Shown one piece after another: positions 36,412 through 44,402 of a stretch of DNA of 64,000 bases (position 1 is the first letter of the stretch; the number at the start of each line of letters is the position of its first letter). The notes beneath the pieces are model-generated. The model saw only the letters and a list, made by a program, of their open reading frames with translations, made no database searches and was not told the origin of the DNA. Both the position numbers and the translations under genes were made by a program. This DNA is from Paenibacillus tyrphae (lineage in GTDB: Bacteria > Bacillota > Bacilli > Paenibacillales > NBRC-103111): contig NZ_JNVM01000020.1 of the NCBI RefSeq assembly GCF_000722545.1, positions 1 through 64,000 of the forward strand, read 5' to 3'.

Positions 36412-36495
36412 CTATGCAAATTTAATAAAATAGTAAACGCCCGCGCCCAAAAAAACAAGCGCAAGCGCAAATAAGGTGCCCCATAAATATTTCAC
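36412..36495 (-). CDS. 27-residue single-span membrane peptide
   Basis: GTG start with GGAGGAGGA 9 bases upstream. The translation MKYLWGTLFALALVFLGAG continues with VYYFIKFA and stops: one hydrophobic segment with a lysine at both ends. Lies between the DUF350 gene and the zinc-ribbon gene, same strand, close spacing. Function unknown. The strong ribosome binding site is the main support. Confidence 0.7.
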   Translation of the reverse strand: MKYLWGTLFALALVFLGAGVYYFIKFA

Positions 36496-36565
36496 AAGGA
36501 ATCTTCCTCCTCCGGTCTTGAAGAACGATCCGATTCTGGCCGGCCCTCTTCGCCGGCCCCCGGCA

Positions 36566-36988
36566 TCAGGTCACGCTAGCGCCGATAACATAGGACAACG
36601 ATACCGAAATCACCATGGATAGAAAACCTACGGCCCGGTTGTCCTTCTGGATTTGCTCGTCGATTTTGAAATACGGCGTCATAAATTCAAAAATAAAATA
36701 AGCCGCCAGCAGCAGTAAAAAGCCGTACCCTGCCCAAATCAACGAATGCAGCACCGAATCGTTATTCAAGATCGCAAAACGGAACAGGTTGCATATCCCG
36801 AATATTTTGCCCCCGGTTGCCATCGCTACCGACAAGTTGCCGTTCTTGATCTCGTCCCAATCCTTATACTTGGTGACAAGCTCGAAAATCGCCAAAAAGA
36901 CAATCAGCGCCAGCACGGCGATCGAAAAAAACGCCAGCGTCTCAACATAAGGGTTGCTCAACAAAAAATCTACCTCTTTATCCGCCAT
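36566..36988 (-). CDS. DUF350-family membrane protein
   Basis: 140 residues from ATG 36988 (the frame is open nine codons further). About four membrane segments: AFFSIAVLALIVFLAIFEL, a middle pair, and a last one ending VSLSYVIGASVT. DUF350 proteins often accompany pspA homologues and stress genes, as here, but their molecular function is not established. Confidence 0.87.
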   Translation of the reverse strand: MADKEVDFLLSNPYVETLAFFSIAVLALIVFLAIFELVTKYKDWDEIKNGNLSVAMATGGKIFGICNLFRFAILNNDSVLHSLIWAGYGFLLLLAAYFIFEFMTPYFKIDEQIQKDNRAVGFLSMVISVSLSYVIGASVT

Positions 36989-37040
36989 ATCGACTCGCCC
37001 TGCCTTTCGCCTCAATCAAGTTGAGTTTTTAACACTGAAG

Positions 37041-37067
37041 AGACTGAAGGCGCTGAGCCTTCAGTCT
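37041..37067. other. Strong hairpin after pspA
   Basis: Perfect 11-base stem AGACTGAAGGC / GCCTTCAGTCT with 5-base loop, 12 bases after the pspA stop. It lacks a clean T-run on either side, so it may be an mRNA end stabiliser or weak terminator before the DUF350 gene. Confidence 0.6.
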
Positions 37068-37078
37068 CCTTATGTTGC

Positions 37079-37759
37079 TTACTCCGCTTGCTTCTTGGCC
37101 GCCAGCTTCGCACGAAGCGCTGCCAGTTCATCGTCGACGCCGTCGCTTTTGCTGAGCGCTTCGAACTCGTCGTCGAGGCTTTTGCCTTTGGAATGCAGCT
37201 CGTTGCTCGCTTCGGCTTCCGCTTCAAGCTGCATTACTTTTTGGCTCATCCGGTCGAAGCCTTTTGCCGCATTGTCTGTACCGAAGCCGGTCATCGCTTG
37301 GTTGATCTGTTTTTGGGCTTTGGCTGCTTCCGCACGGGCTACCAAAATGTCCTTTTTGTTCTTCATTTTGCTGAATTCGTCTTTCATCTCGGACAATTGG
37401 TTGCGCAGACGGTCGGCGTTGGCTTTCGCCGTATCGTATTGCTGCTTCATTTCGTCGAAGCGCAATTGATGCTCTTTCTTGTCCTGCAGCGCGCGGCGGG
37501 CCAAATCCTCGTTGCCGGATTCCAGCGCCTTGAGCGCTTGCTCCTCGCGTTTTTGAACCATTTCTTGCGCTTCCTCGTACTGCTGCTTGAACTTCTTCTC
37601 GATCGCGATTTGCTTGGCAACTGCCGACTCGGCTTCCAAAATATCTTCTTCCATATCCCGAAGGAATTGATTGAGCATTTTTACCGGGTCTTCCGCTTTG
37701 TCCAGAAGATCGTTAATCGAAGCCATCGTCATATCACGCAGTCTTTTAAAAATTCCCAT
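37079..37759 (-). CDS. pspA: PspA/IM30-family membrane stress protein
   Basis: 226 residues from the ATG at 37759 (AGGAGGAATTTTAAC upstream). Starts MGIFKRLRDMTMASINDLLD with the amphipathic helix of the family, then long coiled coils (KQIAIEKKFKQQYEEAQEMV ... MKQQYDTAKANADRLRNQLSEM). Family proteins oligomerise on the inner face of the membrane and protect it. A SigW-type promoter upstream supports an envelope-stress role. Confidence 0.94.
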   Translation of the reverse strand: MGIFKRLRDMTMASINDLLDKAEDPVKMLNQFLRDMEEDILEAESAVAKQIAIEKKFKQQYEEAQEMVQKREEQALKALESGNEDLARRALQDKKEHQLRFDEMKQQYDTAKANADRLRNQLSEMKDEFSKMKNKKDILVARAEAAKAQKQINQAMTGFGTDNAAKGFDRMSQKVMQLEAEAEASNELHSKGKSLDDEFEALSKSDGVDDELAALRAKLAAKKQAE

Positions 37760-37839
37760 GTTAAAATTCCTCCTGTACGTTTGTTTAAAATATCGCTTCA
37801 GCCTGCAGAGCTTCACAAACATCGATGCTTACACTCGTA

Positions 37840-37867
37840 TATACGGAAGATGCGGGCCGGAGTTTCA
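37840..37867 (-). promoter_or_regulatory. SigW-type (ECF) promoter of pspA
   Basis: On the minus strand -35 TGAAAC (37862-37867), 16-base spacer, -10 CGTATA (37840-37845): the Bacillus SigW consensus TGAAAC-N16-CGTA. It lies about 80 bases before the pspA ATG. Confidence 0.85.
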
Positions 37868-37872
37868 ATTGT

Positions 37873-37890
37873 CGAAAAAATTTTTTCGAG
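37873..37890. promoter_or_regulatory. A6T6 palindrome upstream of the pspA promoter
   Basis: TCGAAAAAATTTTTTCGA, a perfect 18-base palindrome 5 bases upstream of the -35. It could act as an UP-like A/T element or operator. Confidence 0.45.
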
Positions 37891-37897
37891 ATAAGTG

Positions 37898-37935
37898 CGG
37901 GCCCGCTTCGACCGGAAGGAAGAGCGGGCTTTTTC
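37898..37935 (+). terminator. Hairpin with T-run after mutS2
   Basis: GCCCGC / GCGGGC stem with a 17-base loop. The T-run (TTTTTCTATTT) is on the + strand side, which has no upstream gene, so it fits + strand better than mutS2 (minus). It may protect mutS2 from antisense readthrough. Confidence 0.45.
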
Positions 37936-40322
37936 TATTTCAGCTCGGCTACCGTAACCCCTGCGCCGCCTTCATTGTAAGCTCCCATCCGGAAGCTTTT
38001 GACGTGCTTATGCTTGCGCAAAAACTCTTGAATACCGGTCCGCAGCACGCCAGTGCCTTTGCCGTGAATGATGAACACTTGGCCGAAATTGGCCAAGTAC
38101 GATTCGTCCAGGAAGCGGTCCACTTCGATGATCGCTTCTTCCACATTGGCCCCGCGCAAGTCCAGCTCCATCTTGGCGTTCTCGTCGCGCGTCCGCTTCA
38201 GGCTGGAAGTTGCCTGCTGCTGCGGCTTCTTCTGGGCGGAGGCTTGCTTCAGCAGCTCCAGGTCCGCTTTGTTCACTTTCATCTTAAGAATGCCGAGCTG
38301 CACGGTCACTTCCGTCTCGCTCACCAGCTCGACCACATGTCCCCGCTGGCCGAGATTCGTCACCAGCACTTCGTCGCCCGGCTCGATACGGTCGGCTTTT
38401 TTGCGCGGCGTACCGGCCTTGGACTTGCTTCGGAGCTCGGGAGCGGCATCGTTCATCCGCCGTTTCAGCTCGCTGAGCTTGTGATCCTTCACTCCGCCCG
38501 CTTCCTCGCGCTGGATTCTGCGAAGCTCGGTGATGATCTCGTCGGCTTCGCGGCGGGCTTTCGCCACCGCCTCCTGCGCCTCGCATTCCGCACGCTCGAA
38601 CAGCTTATCCTTCTGCTCCTCGAAGCGCCGGCGTTCGGCGGCAAGCTGCTCACGCAGCGTTTCGACTTCGCGACGGTTGCGCTCCGCCGATTCGCGCTCA
38701 GCCTCGGCCTGCAGCCGGTTCTCTTCAAGCGTGGCGATCATCGATTCAACGCGCTGATCCTCCTCGCCGACCTGGCCGCGGGCATGGTCGATGATGGTCT
38801 TAGCCAGACCAAGGCGCTCCGCAATCGCGAACGCGTTGCTTCGTCCGGGAACGCCTACAAGCAGCCGATACGTCGGACGCAGCGTTTGCACGTCGAACTC
38901 CATGCTGGCGTTGATGACGCCCTGCCGGTCGAAGGCATACGCCTTCAGCTCGCTGTAGTGCGTCGTCGCAACGATGCGGCAGCCCATCCGGTGCATATAC
39001 TCCAAGATCGATATCGCCAGCGCCGAGCCTTCCGCAGGATCGGTTCCGGCTCCAAGCTCATCGAGCAGCACAAGGCTCTTGGGCGTCATTTCTTTGAGAA
39101 TCCGGATGATATTGGTCATATGGCTGGAGAACGTACTGAGGTTCTGCTCGATGCTTTGCTCGTCCCCGATATCCGCATAGATCGCATCGAACACGCAAAG
39201 CTGGCTGCCCTCCTCGGCCGGAACGAACAGACCCGCCATCGCCATGAGCGACAGTAGTCCGATCGTCTTAAGCGAAACGGTCTTGCCGCCCGTATTCGGT
39301 CCGGTCACAATGATCGTCGAATAGCGGTTGCCCAGCTCCACGTCAAGAGGAACGACCTTTTCCGCGGGAATGAGCGGATGCCGTCCACGCTTGAGCTTGA
39401 TAAAGCCGCGGTCGTTGAGCAGCGGCAGCGTCGCTTTCATCTCGCGCGCGACGCCCGCTTTGGCGAAAATAAAGTCAAGTTCGGTCAACGCCTCTACGTT
39501 GACAAGCAGCGTATCCGCGCTATCCGCTACGAGGGCAGACAGCATGCGGAGAATTTTCTCGACTTCCGCCTCTTCCTTCAGCTTTAATTCACGTACGCGG
39601 TTGTTCATTTGCACAACCGCTTCCGGCTCGATAAACAGCGTCGCCCCGGAAGCCGATTGATCGTGAATCATGCCGCCGAAATGACCGCGGTATTCCTGTT
39701 TTACGGGTATGACGTACCGGTCTCCCCGGATCGTTACGAGATTGTCCTGCAGCATCTTTTGAATGGACGGTGTGCGCACCATTTGTTCCAACCGCTCGCG
39801 GGCTTTCGATTCGCTCGACCGCAGCTCTTGACGGATTTTCAGCAACTCCGGGCTTGCAGTATCCATAACTTGCGCGTTCTCGTCAACGCACCTGCGAATC
39901 CGCTCTTCCAAATCCTTATGGTCCGTCATCGGCTCAAGCAGTTCAAGCAGCAGCGGAATGCTGTAATCTTCATTCGTCGCTTCCAGAAACCTGCGCAGCC
40001 GGCGGCCACCTTGACTCGTCATCGCAATATCCAACAGCTCGACCGGGTTCAGCATGCCGCCGATCCGCGCCCGATGGACCGCAGCGCGGATGTCGCGGAT
40101 GCCGCCGAACGGCGCGCCGCCCTTCAAGCGGTCCACGTTGACCGCTTCGTCGGTCGCCTGAAGCCTACGCTTCACTTCATGAAAGTCGCCGCTCGGTTCA
40201 AGCTCTTCCACCCGGCCTTTGCCGAGCGATGTCGCCGCATGATTCGCGCAGCGCTCGAGCACCGTCCGGAAATCCATCGTCGCCAATATTTTTTGATTGT
40301 ATGATGTCTTGTTCGTATTCAT
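37935..40322 (-). CDS. mutS2: MutS2 ATPase/endonuclease
   Basis: 795 residues, a usual MutS2 length. Walker A TGPNTGGKTVSLKT near residue 340, DELGAGTDPAEGSALA (Walker B and signature), coiled-coil clamp 510-630, and C-terminal Smr domain (LDLRGANVEEAIIEVDRFLD ... IIHGKGTGVLR). Family roles: recombination control and, in bacilli, rescue of collided ribosomes. Only a weak GGCAGG precedes the ATG. Confidence 0.96.
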   Translation of the reverse strand: MNTNKTSYNQKILATMDFRTVLERCANHAATSLGKGRVEELEPSGDFHEVKRRLQATDEAVNVDRLKGGAPFGGIRDIRAAVHRARIGGMLNPVELLDIAMTSQGGRRLRRFLEATNEDYSIPLLLELLEPMTDHKDLEERIRRCVDENAQVMDTASPELLKIRQELRSSESKARERLEQMVRTPSIQKMLQDNLVTIRGDRYVIPVKQEYRGHFGGMIHDQSASGATLFIEPEAVVQMNNRVRELKLKEEAEVEKILRMLSALVADSADTLLVNVEALTELDFIFAKAGVAREMKATLPLLNDRGFIKLKRGRHPLIPAEKVVPLDVELGNRYSTIIVTGPNTGGKTVSLKTIGLLSLMAMAGLFVPAEEGSQLCVFDAIYADIGDEQSIEQNLSTFSSHMTNIIRILKEMTPKSLVLLDELGAGTDPAEGSALAISILEYMHRMGCRIVATTHYSELKAYAFDRQGVINASMEFDVQTLRPTYRLLVGVPGRSNAFAIAERLGLAKTIIDHARGQVGEEDQRVESMIATLEENRLQAEAERESAERNRREVETLREQLAAERRRFEEQKDKLFERAECEAQEAVAKARREADEIITELRRIQREEAGGVKDHKLSELKRRMNDAAPELRSKSKAGTPRKKADRIEPGDEVLVTNLGQRGHVVELVSETEVTVQLGILKMKVNKADLELLKQASAQKKPQQQATSSLKRTRDENAKMELDLRGANVEEAIIEVDRFLDESYLANFGQVFIIHGKGTGVLRTGIQEFLRKHKHVKSFRMGAYNEGGAGVTVAELK

Positions 40323-40515
40323 CGCTTTTGTTTTAGAAACCTGCCTTTCTTACCGGAAAAACCTCTCCATTGCTATTATATCCAAGTCCGGGTAGTAAAG
40401 CTAATGAATTTCCGCTAAGGATTGCCATTCATAAAGCCGAAGACTTGGGAAAACCTATAAGGTGCACCGAAAGCGTTTGACGAATACCGCAAAGACACGA
40501 AGGAGGAACTGTACG
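40323..40515. other. Divergent intergenic region mutS2 / yvlD-like
   Basis: About 190 bases that must hold promoters for both directions. No SigW-type TGAAAC-CGTA pair was found here, unlike at pspA. No convincing SigA promoter could be fixed. Confidence 0.4.
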
Positions 40516-40884
40516 ATGCACTTGCTTGGACATCTTGTCAGGTTTATCGTTTCCGCCTTAATGCTGCTGATTGTCAGTTGGATCGTTCCCGGCTTTAGGG
40601 TCGGAGGCTTCTGGAGCGCCTTTTTCCTGGCCTTGGTTATCGCGATCGCGGCATGGGTCATTGAAGGAATCTTCGGCAGAAAGATCACTCCGTTCGGCCG
40701 GGGGATTGTCGGTTTTCTAACAAGCGCGCTGATCATCTGGCTCGCCCAGTTTATCGTCAGCGGCGTATCGACAAGCATTATCGGTGCAATTTTGGCTGCC
40801 TTGGTTATCGGAATCATCGACCTGTTCATTCCGGTGAAAACACCGTTTGAGCAGGGCCGTTCCGGTCGTGAGAACGCCAAGTAA
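40516..40884 (+). CDS. YvlD-like small membrane protein (phage holin 4 superfamily)
   Basis: 122 residues from the ATG at 40516 (AAGGAGGAAC upstream). Four membrane segments: LVRFIVSALMLLIVSWIVPG, then FWSAFFLALVIAIAAWVI, TSALIIWLAQFIVSG, and IIGAILAALVIGIIDLFIP. The pattern resembles Bacillus YvlD, a member of a SigW-controlled envelope group. Function unknown. Confidence 0.85.
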   Translation: MHLLGHLVRFIVSALMLLIVSWIVPGFRVGGFWSAFFLALVIAIAAWVIEGIFGRKITPFGRGIVGFLTSALIIWLAQFIVSGVSTSIIGAILAALVIGIIDLFIPVKTPFEQGRSGRENAK

Positions 40885-40889
40885 GCGAG

Positions 40890-40919
40890 TCGGCCGCAGG
40901 CATAAGCGTCTGCGGCCGA
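40890..40919 (+). terminator. Hairpin terminator after the yvlD-like gene
   Basis: TCGGCCGCAG / CTGCGGCCGA stem, 10-base loop, followed by TTTCTTC. Confidence 0.7.
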
Positions 40920-40943
40920 TTTCTTCGTCTTCACGGAATATGG

Positions 40944-41561
40944 TCATATAAATAACGAGTAAATCAAATAACACGCCGTCCCCCAAATCATCAGAGCCGA
41001 TACCCGATTCAACCAAGCGTGGAACCGCCCGGAAGTATCCAGCTTTCCGGTGATCCGACCGACGCTTGCCATCCCGATAAACCACAGCCACGATACGACG
41101 ATGGCCGCAGCGGTAAACCCGACTTTGTCCGCTCCCGCATAGTTCAGCGAGCTCGTTCCGATGACACCGACGGTATCGAGGATCGCATGCGGATTAAGCA
41201 GCGAGATGGATGCCGTAAAGGCGATTTGCTTCGAAATTCGGAATGATTCGGGCGAGCTTTGAACGGATGGTCCCGAAGCCGAAGCGGCTTTCCAAGCGTT
41301 CCAGCCCAAATAGAGCAAAAATGCGGCGCCCGCGATAAGCAGCACCGTCTTGACCCAAGCAAACGCCAAAATGACGACGGAAACCCCTAAAACGGCAGCC
41401 AAAATCAGAATCGTGTCGCACAGAGCCGCTGTGACCGAAGCAGAAAGTGCAAGGACAAACCTCCGCTGAACAACCCCTTGCTGGAAAATGAACAGGTTTT
41501 GTACCCCCAATGGGAGGATTAATCCCAAAGCTAAAACAAATCCGTGCAGTACCGCTTGCAT
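40944..41561 (-). CDS. LysE/ArgO-family amino acid exporter
   Basis: 205 residues, about six membrane segments, with the family start GLILPLGVQNLFIFQQG and the later SLLNPHAILDTVGVIG motif. Exports basic or other amino acids; substrate not certain. ATG with AGGAGGAGAG. Divergent from a MocR regulator with a shared operator-like region, a common pairing. Confidence 0.92.
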   Translation of the reverse strand: MQAVLHGFVLALGLILPLGVQNLFIFQQGVVQRRFVLALSASVTAALCDTILILAAVLGVSVVILAFAWVKTVLLIAGAAFLLYLGWNAWKAASASGPSVQSSPESFRISKQIAFTASISLLNPHAILDTVGVIGTSSLNYAGADKVGFTAAAIVVSWLWFIGMASVGRITGKLDTSGRFHAWLNRVSALMIWGTACYLIYSLFI

Positions 41562-41633
41562 GCCCTCTCTCCTCCTGAAGCTGTCTGATTAAATGGTCTT
41601 CATCCATCATACCTCCCCCGGCGGAAAAGTCTT

Positions 41634-41682
41634 CAACCAAACGGTTGGTCGAGTACCCAACCAAAACAATCTTTGCTACAAT
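41634..41682. promoter_or_regulatory. Divergent lysE-mocR control region with repeated CAACCAAA
   Basis: CAACCAAA occurs at 41634-41641 and 41658-41665 (as CCAACCAAAA), 24 bases apart, with an inverted GGTTGGT between (41643-41649). A -10-like TACAAT for mocR lies at 41677-41682. Direct repeats two helical turns apart suit MocR dimers. Confidence 0.5.
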
Positions 41683-41718
41683 TGGAGTAACCGACTTTAT
41701 ACGGAGGGATGGCCGCTC

Positions 41719-43176
41719 ATGTACCGCATCGACTGGCAGCCGGACGAGAATTCGCCGCTGCCGCTCTATTTGCAAATCAAAACCTATATGAAACGCAAAA
41801 TCGAAAACGGCGAATGGCCGGTCGGCAGCCGCATCCCGACACAGCGACAATTGGCCGAGGCGCTTGGCGTCAACCGCTCCACAGTCGTTACGGCGCTTCA
41901 GGAGTTGATCGCCGACGGACTGCTTGAAGGCGACGGTCGCCGCGGCACGAAGGTGGTGAACAATCCGTGGTCCCTGCTGACCTCGCGCACCCCGCCCGAC
42001 TGGGATTCGTATGTCCAGGCCGGCTGGCACCGGCCGAATCTGCCGACCATCCAAACGATCAATGAAACGGAATTTCAAGCCGGGATGATCCGTTTAAGCA
42101 CGGGGGAGCCGTCTCCGTCGCTGTATCCGCAGCCGCTGCTCGGGGAGGTATTCGGCCGCCTTGCCTCCCGCATTCACACGCTCGGCTACGAAGAGCCGCG
42201 CGGACTGCTGCCGCTGCGGGAGCAGCTAAGCCGCCACCTACAAGCGCACGGCATCGCTGCTTCTCCGGCCTCCATCCTGATCGTCTCGGGAGCGCTGCAA
42301 GCCCTGCAGCTTATTTCCCTCGGACTCGTCAAGCCAGGAGCCACCATGATCGCGGAGAGCCCCTCCTACCTGCATTCCCTGCATGTATTTCACTCCACCG
42401 GGGTCCGATTAGCGGGGCTGGAGATGGATTCGGAGGGCATTCGCATCCGCGGTTTGACCGAACTGAAGCCCCAGCCGAACCGGATGCTGTATACGATTCC
42501 GTCCTTCCACAACCCGACGGGCATCGTCATGTCGGAGCGACGGCGCGTTGAGCTGCTGCGGGAATGCGAGCGGCTGCAGCTGCCGGTAATCGAGGATGAC
42601 GTCTATCGCGAGCTGTGGCTGGACACCACGCCGCCTCTACCCTTGAAAGCACGCGATCCGAGCGGCCTCGTCCTTTACTTGGGAAGCGTCTCCAAAACGG
42701 TCGGCCCGGGCCTGCGTACCGGCTGGATCGTCGGACCGGAGCCGGTTATCCGGCGGCTTGCGGATCTCAAAATGCAGACTGATTACGGGTCAAGCTCGAT
42801 TTCCCAATGGGCGCTGACAGAATGGTTCGAACGCGGCTTTCATGAGGAGCATTTAAGCCGGGTGCGTATCGTATTAAGGCAAAGACGCGACGATGTGTTG
42901 GACATGCTGCAGAAGCATTTGTCGGGGCTTGCGGTATGGCATGTGCCTACGGGCGGCTTTTACATTTGGCTGCGAATCGTGCCTCCCGTCTCCATGAATG
43001 CGCTATTTACGCGTGCGCTTCAGGAGGGCATCTTGTTCAACCCCGGAACGGTGTACGACTCGCTCGGCGGCCCTTACATCCGGCTCTCTTATTCCTTCGA
43101 ATCGGCGGAACGCCTGAATTTTGGCCTTGGGAAGCTTGCCGGACTGATCCGGGAACTGAATTCCCAACCAAGGTAA
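41719..43176 (+). CDS. MocR-family (GntR + aminotransferase-like) regulator
   Basis: 485 residues. N-terminal GntR winged helix (YLQIKTYMKRKIENGEWPVG, QLAEALGVNRSTVVTALQEL), then a fold type I aminotransferase-like domain with PSFHNPTGIVMSERRR and lysine in GSVSKTVGPGLRTGWIVG for PLP. ATG at 41719 with GGAGGG upstream. Probably senses an amino acid or PLP adduct and controls the divergent LysE exporter. Confidence 0.93.
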   Translation: MYRIDWQPDENSPLPLYLQIKTYMKRKIENGEWPVGSRIPTQRQLAEALGVNRSTVVTALQELIADGLLEGDGRRGTKVVNNPWSLLTSRTPPDWDSYVQAGWHRPNLPTIQTINETEFQAGMIRLSTGEPSPSLYPQPLLGEVFGRLASRIHTLGYEEPRGLLPLREQLSRHLQAHGIAASPASILIVSGALQALQLISLGLVKPGATMIAESPSYLHSLHVFHSTGVRLAGLEMDSEGIRIRGLTELKPQPNRMLYTIPSFHNPTGIVMSERRRVELLRECERLQLPVIEDDVYRELWLDTTPPLPLKARDPSGLVLYLGSVSKTVGPGLRTGWIVGPEPVIRRLADLKMQTDYGSSSISQWALTEWFERGFHEEHLSRVRIVLRQRRDDVLDMLQKHLSGLAVWHVPTGGFYIWLRIVPPVSMNALFTRALQEGILFNPGTVYDSLGGPYIRLSYSFESAERLNFGLGKLAGLIRELNSQPR

Positions 43177-43305
43177 GGTTCGACGAGAAATGACACGATG
43201 TTTTCATATTGTTGTCACCGCTCCGACACAGCCAGAAGGCCGGCGGTTGCTGTATCATGGGGTAAGAAAAATATTCCATGATGGTTGTGAAAGGGGACTT
43301 ACCGG

Positions 43306-43677
43306 ATGAAAAAATGGATCGTCAGTATGGCAGCAGTCGGGATGATTTTCGCCTTGTCCGCGTGCGGAGCCAAAGAAACCCCGAAAGCGGAGCCGGCCAA
43401 CGGCAATCCGGCGGCTCAGCAGGTAAAATTGGTAGCCACGAACTTCCAGTTCGATCAGAAAGAATATAAAGTGAAAAAAGGCGAGGACGTTACGTTTTCG
43501 CTGGAAAACAAACAGGGCTTGCATGCCGTGCAAATCAGCGGCGTAAACGTCGGTTTGGACAATAACAACAAGACCAAAACGGTAAAAATCGACAAGGCCG
43601 GCACATACGATATCGTCTGCTCGGTTCCTTGCGGCCAAGGCCATGCTACAATGAAATCCACACTTATCGTGGAATAA
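43306..43677 (+). CDS. Small CuA-type cupredoxin lipoprotein
   Basis: 123 residues. Lipoprotein signal with lipobox (LSAC, cysteine ~20), a short linker, then a cupredoxin domain. Its copper site reads like CuA of cytochrome oxidase subunit II: a histidine in GLHAVQISG and C-x3-C-x3-H-x2-M in VCSVPCGQGHATM. It lacks the two N-terminal helices of a true CoxB. No oxidase genes adjoin. It may carry electrons or copper outside the membrane. Confidence 0.88.
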   Translation: MKKWIVSMAAVGMIFALSACGAKETPKAEPANGNPAAQQVKLVATNFQFDQKEYKVKKGEDVTFSLENKQGLHAVQISGVNVGLDNNNKTKTVKIDKAGTYDIVCSVPCGQGHATMKSTLIVE

Positions 43678-43707
43678 GGGATAGCCTGACAGCAAATAAT
43701 TCCAAAG

Positions 43708-43745
43708 CGGCTCCGTTTGTCCTGCAGGATGGACGGGGCCGTTTA
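43708..43745 (+). terminator. Terminator after the cupredoxin gene
   Basis: 15-base stem (43708-43722 with 43727-43741, including G-U pairs), TGCA loop, then TTTATAATTT. Confidence 0.85.
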
Positions 43746-43758
43746 TAATTTAAAGTAT

Positions 43759-43811
43759 AAAAAAGGGCCTGCTCCGTGGCTTGGTTTCCAAGCGCGAAGC
43801 AAGCCTTTTTT
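43759..43811 (-). terminator. Terminator after cvpA
   Basis: AAAAAAGG(GC) / GC(AAG)CCTTTTTT arms around a structured loop containing CTTGG/CCAAG. T-run on the minus strand. Confidence 0.7.
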
Positions 43812-43832
43812 CAGTTATTCCATTCTGCGGTT

Positions 43833-44399
43833 TCAGGATTCCCCCGCTTTGACCCGGCCGCTGCGGTTGTTCCAGAGCTTCTGCAGCTTATCGGTCAAAA
43901 TCGGCGTATGCTCTAGGACGTACGGTGTCAGCATGGAGTGTTTGAGCTGATTCTGCGCGCCGTCGTTCGGGATGACCGTCATGACATGGACGGCGATCAC
44001 TGCGATGACCGCCGCTTCGGCAAAGCCAAGCGCCGCACCGCTCCATTGGTTGACCTGCTTGAGTCCCGGCGCCGCCGCCAGCCAGTTCAGCAGCCGCCCA
44101 CCGATGCTGAACGCGATTTTGACCCCGAAGAACAATAGTGCAAACGCCAATGCATTATACACGTAAGTGTCCAGCTTCATGCCTTTGGCCAAAAATTCAT
44201 ACTTCTGGTACGTTTCATGCCCAGATAGCGCAAGCGTACTGCCCACCAGCGGCGCCACATCGTCATAAAAGAAAAAAGCGATTAAGTACGCGGCCACGAG
44301 ACCGACGACCGATACCAGTCGGCCAATAAAGCCGCGCGCGAACCCTAGAACCGTTCCGACGGCGAGCACCGCCAGAACGGTGTAATCCAATCCGTTCAT
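43833..44399 (-). CDS. cvpA: CvpA-family membrane protein
   Basis: 188 residues with four membrane segments: MNGLDYTVLAVLAVGTVLGF with ARGFIGRLVSVVGLVAAYL, ALAFALLFFGVKIAFSIGG, and ALGFAEAAVIAVIAVHVM. Family named for colicin V production; in bacilli it sits between zapA and polX/mutS2. The ribosome binding site GGAGAAGGA overlaps the end of zapA. Confidence 0.92.
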   Translation of the reverse strand: MNGLDYTVLAVLAVGTVLGFARGFIGRLVSVVGLVAAYLIAFFFYDDVAPLVGSTLALSGHETYQKYEFLAKGMKLDTYVYNALAFALLFFGVKIAFSIGGRLLNWLAAAPGLKQVNQWSGAALGFAEAAVIAVIAVHVMTVIPNDGAQNQLKHSMLTPYVLEHTPILTDKLQKLWNNRSGRVKAGES

Positions 44400-44402
44400 T
44401 CG

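Noticed and set aside
37671..39257. 528-residue + strand open frame
   Set aside because: Covers the SigW promoter and lies antisense to pspA and mutS2; no ribosome binding site.
40381..40515. SigW promoter for the yvlD-like gene, expected from Bacillus
   Set aside because: No TGAAAC-N16-CGTA pair is present; the closest matches miss key bases.
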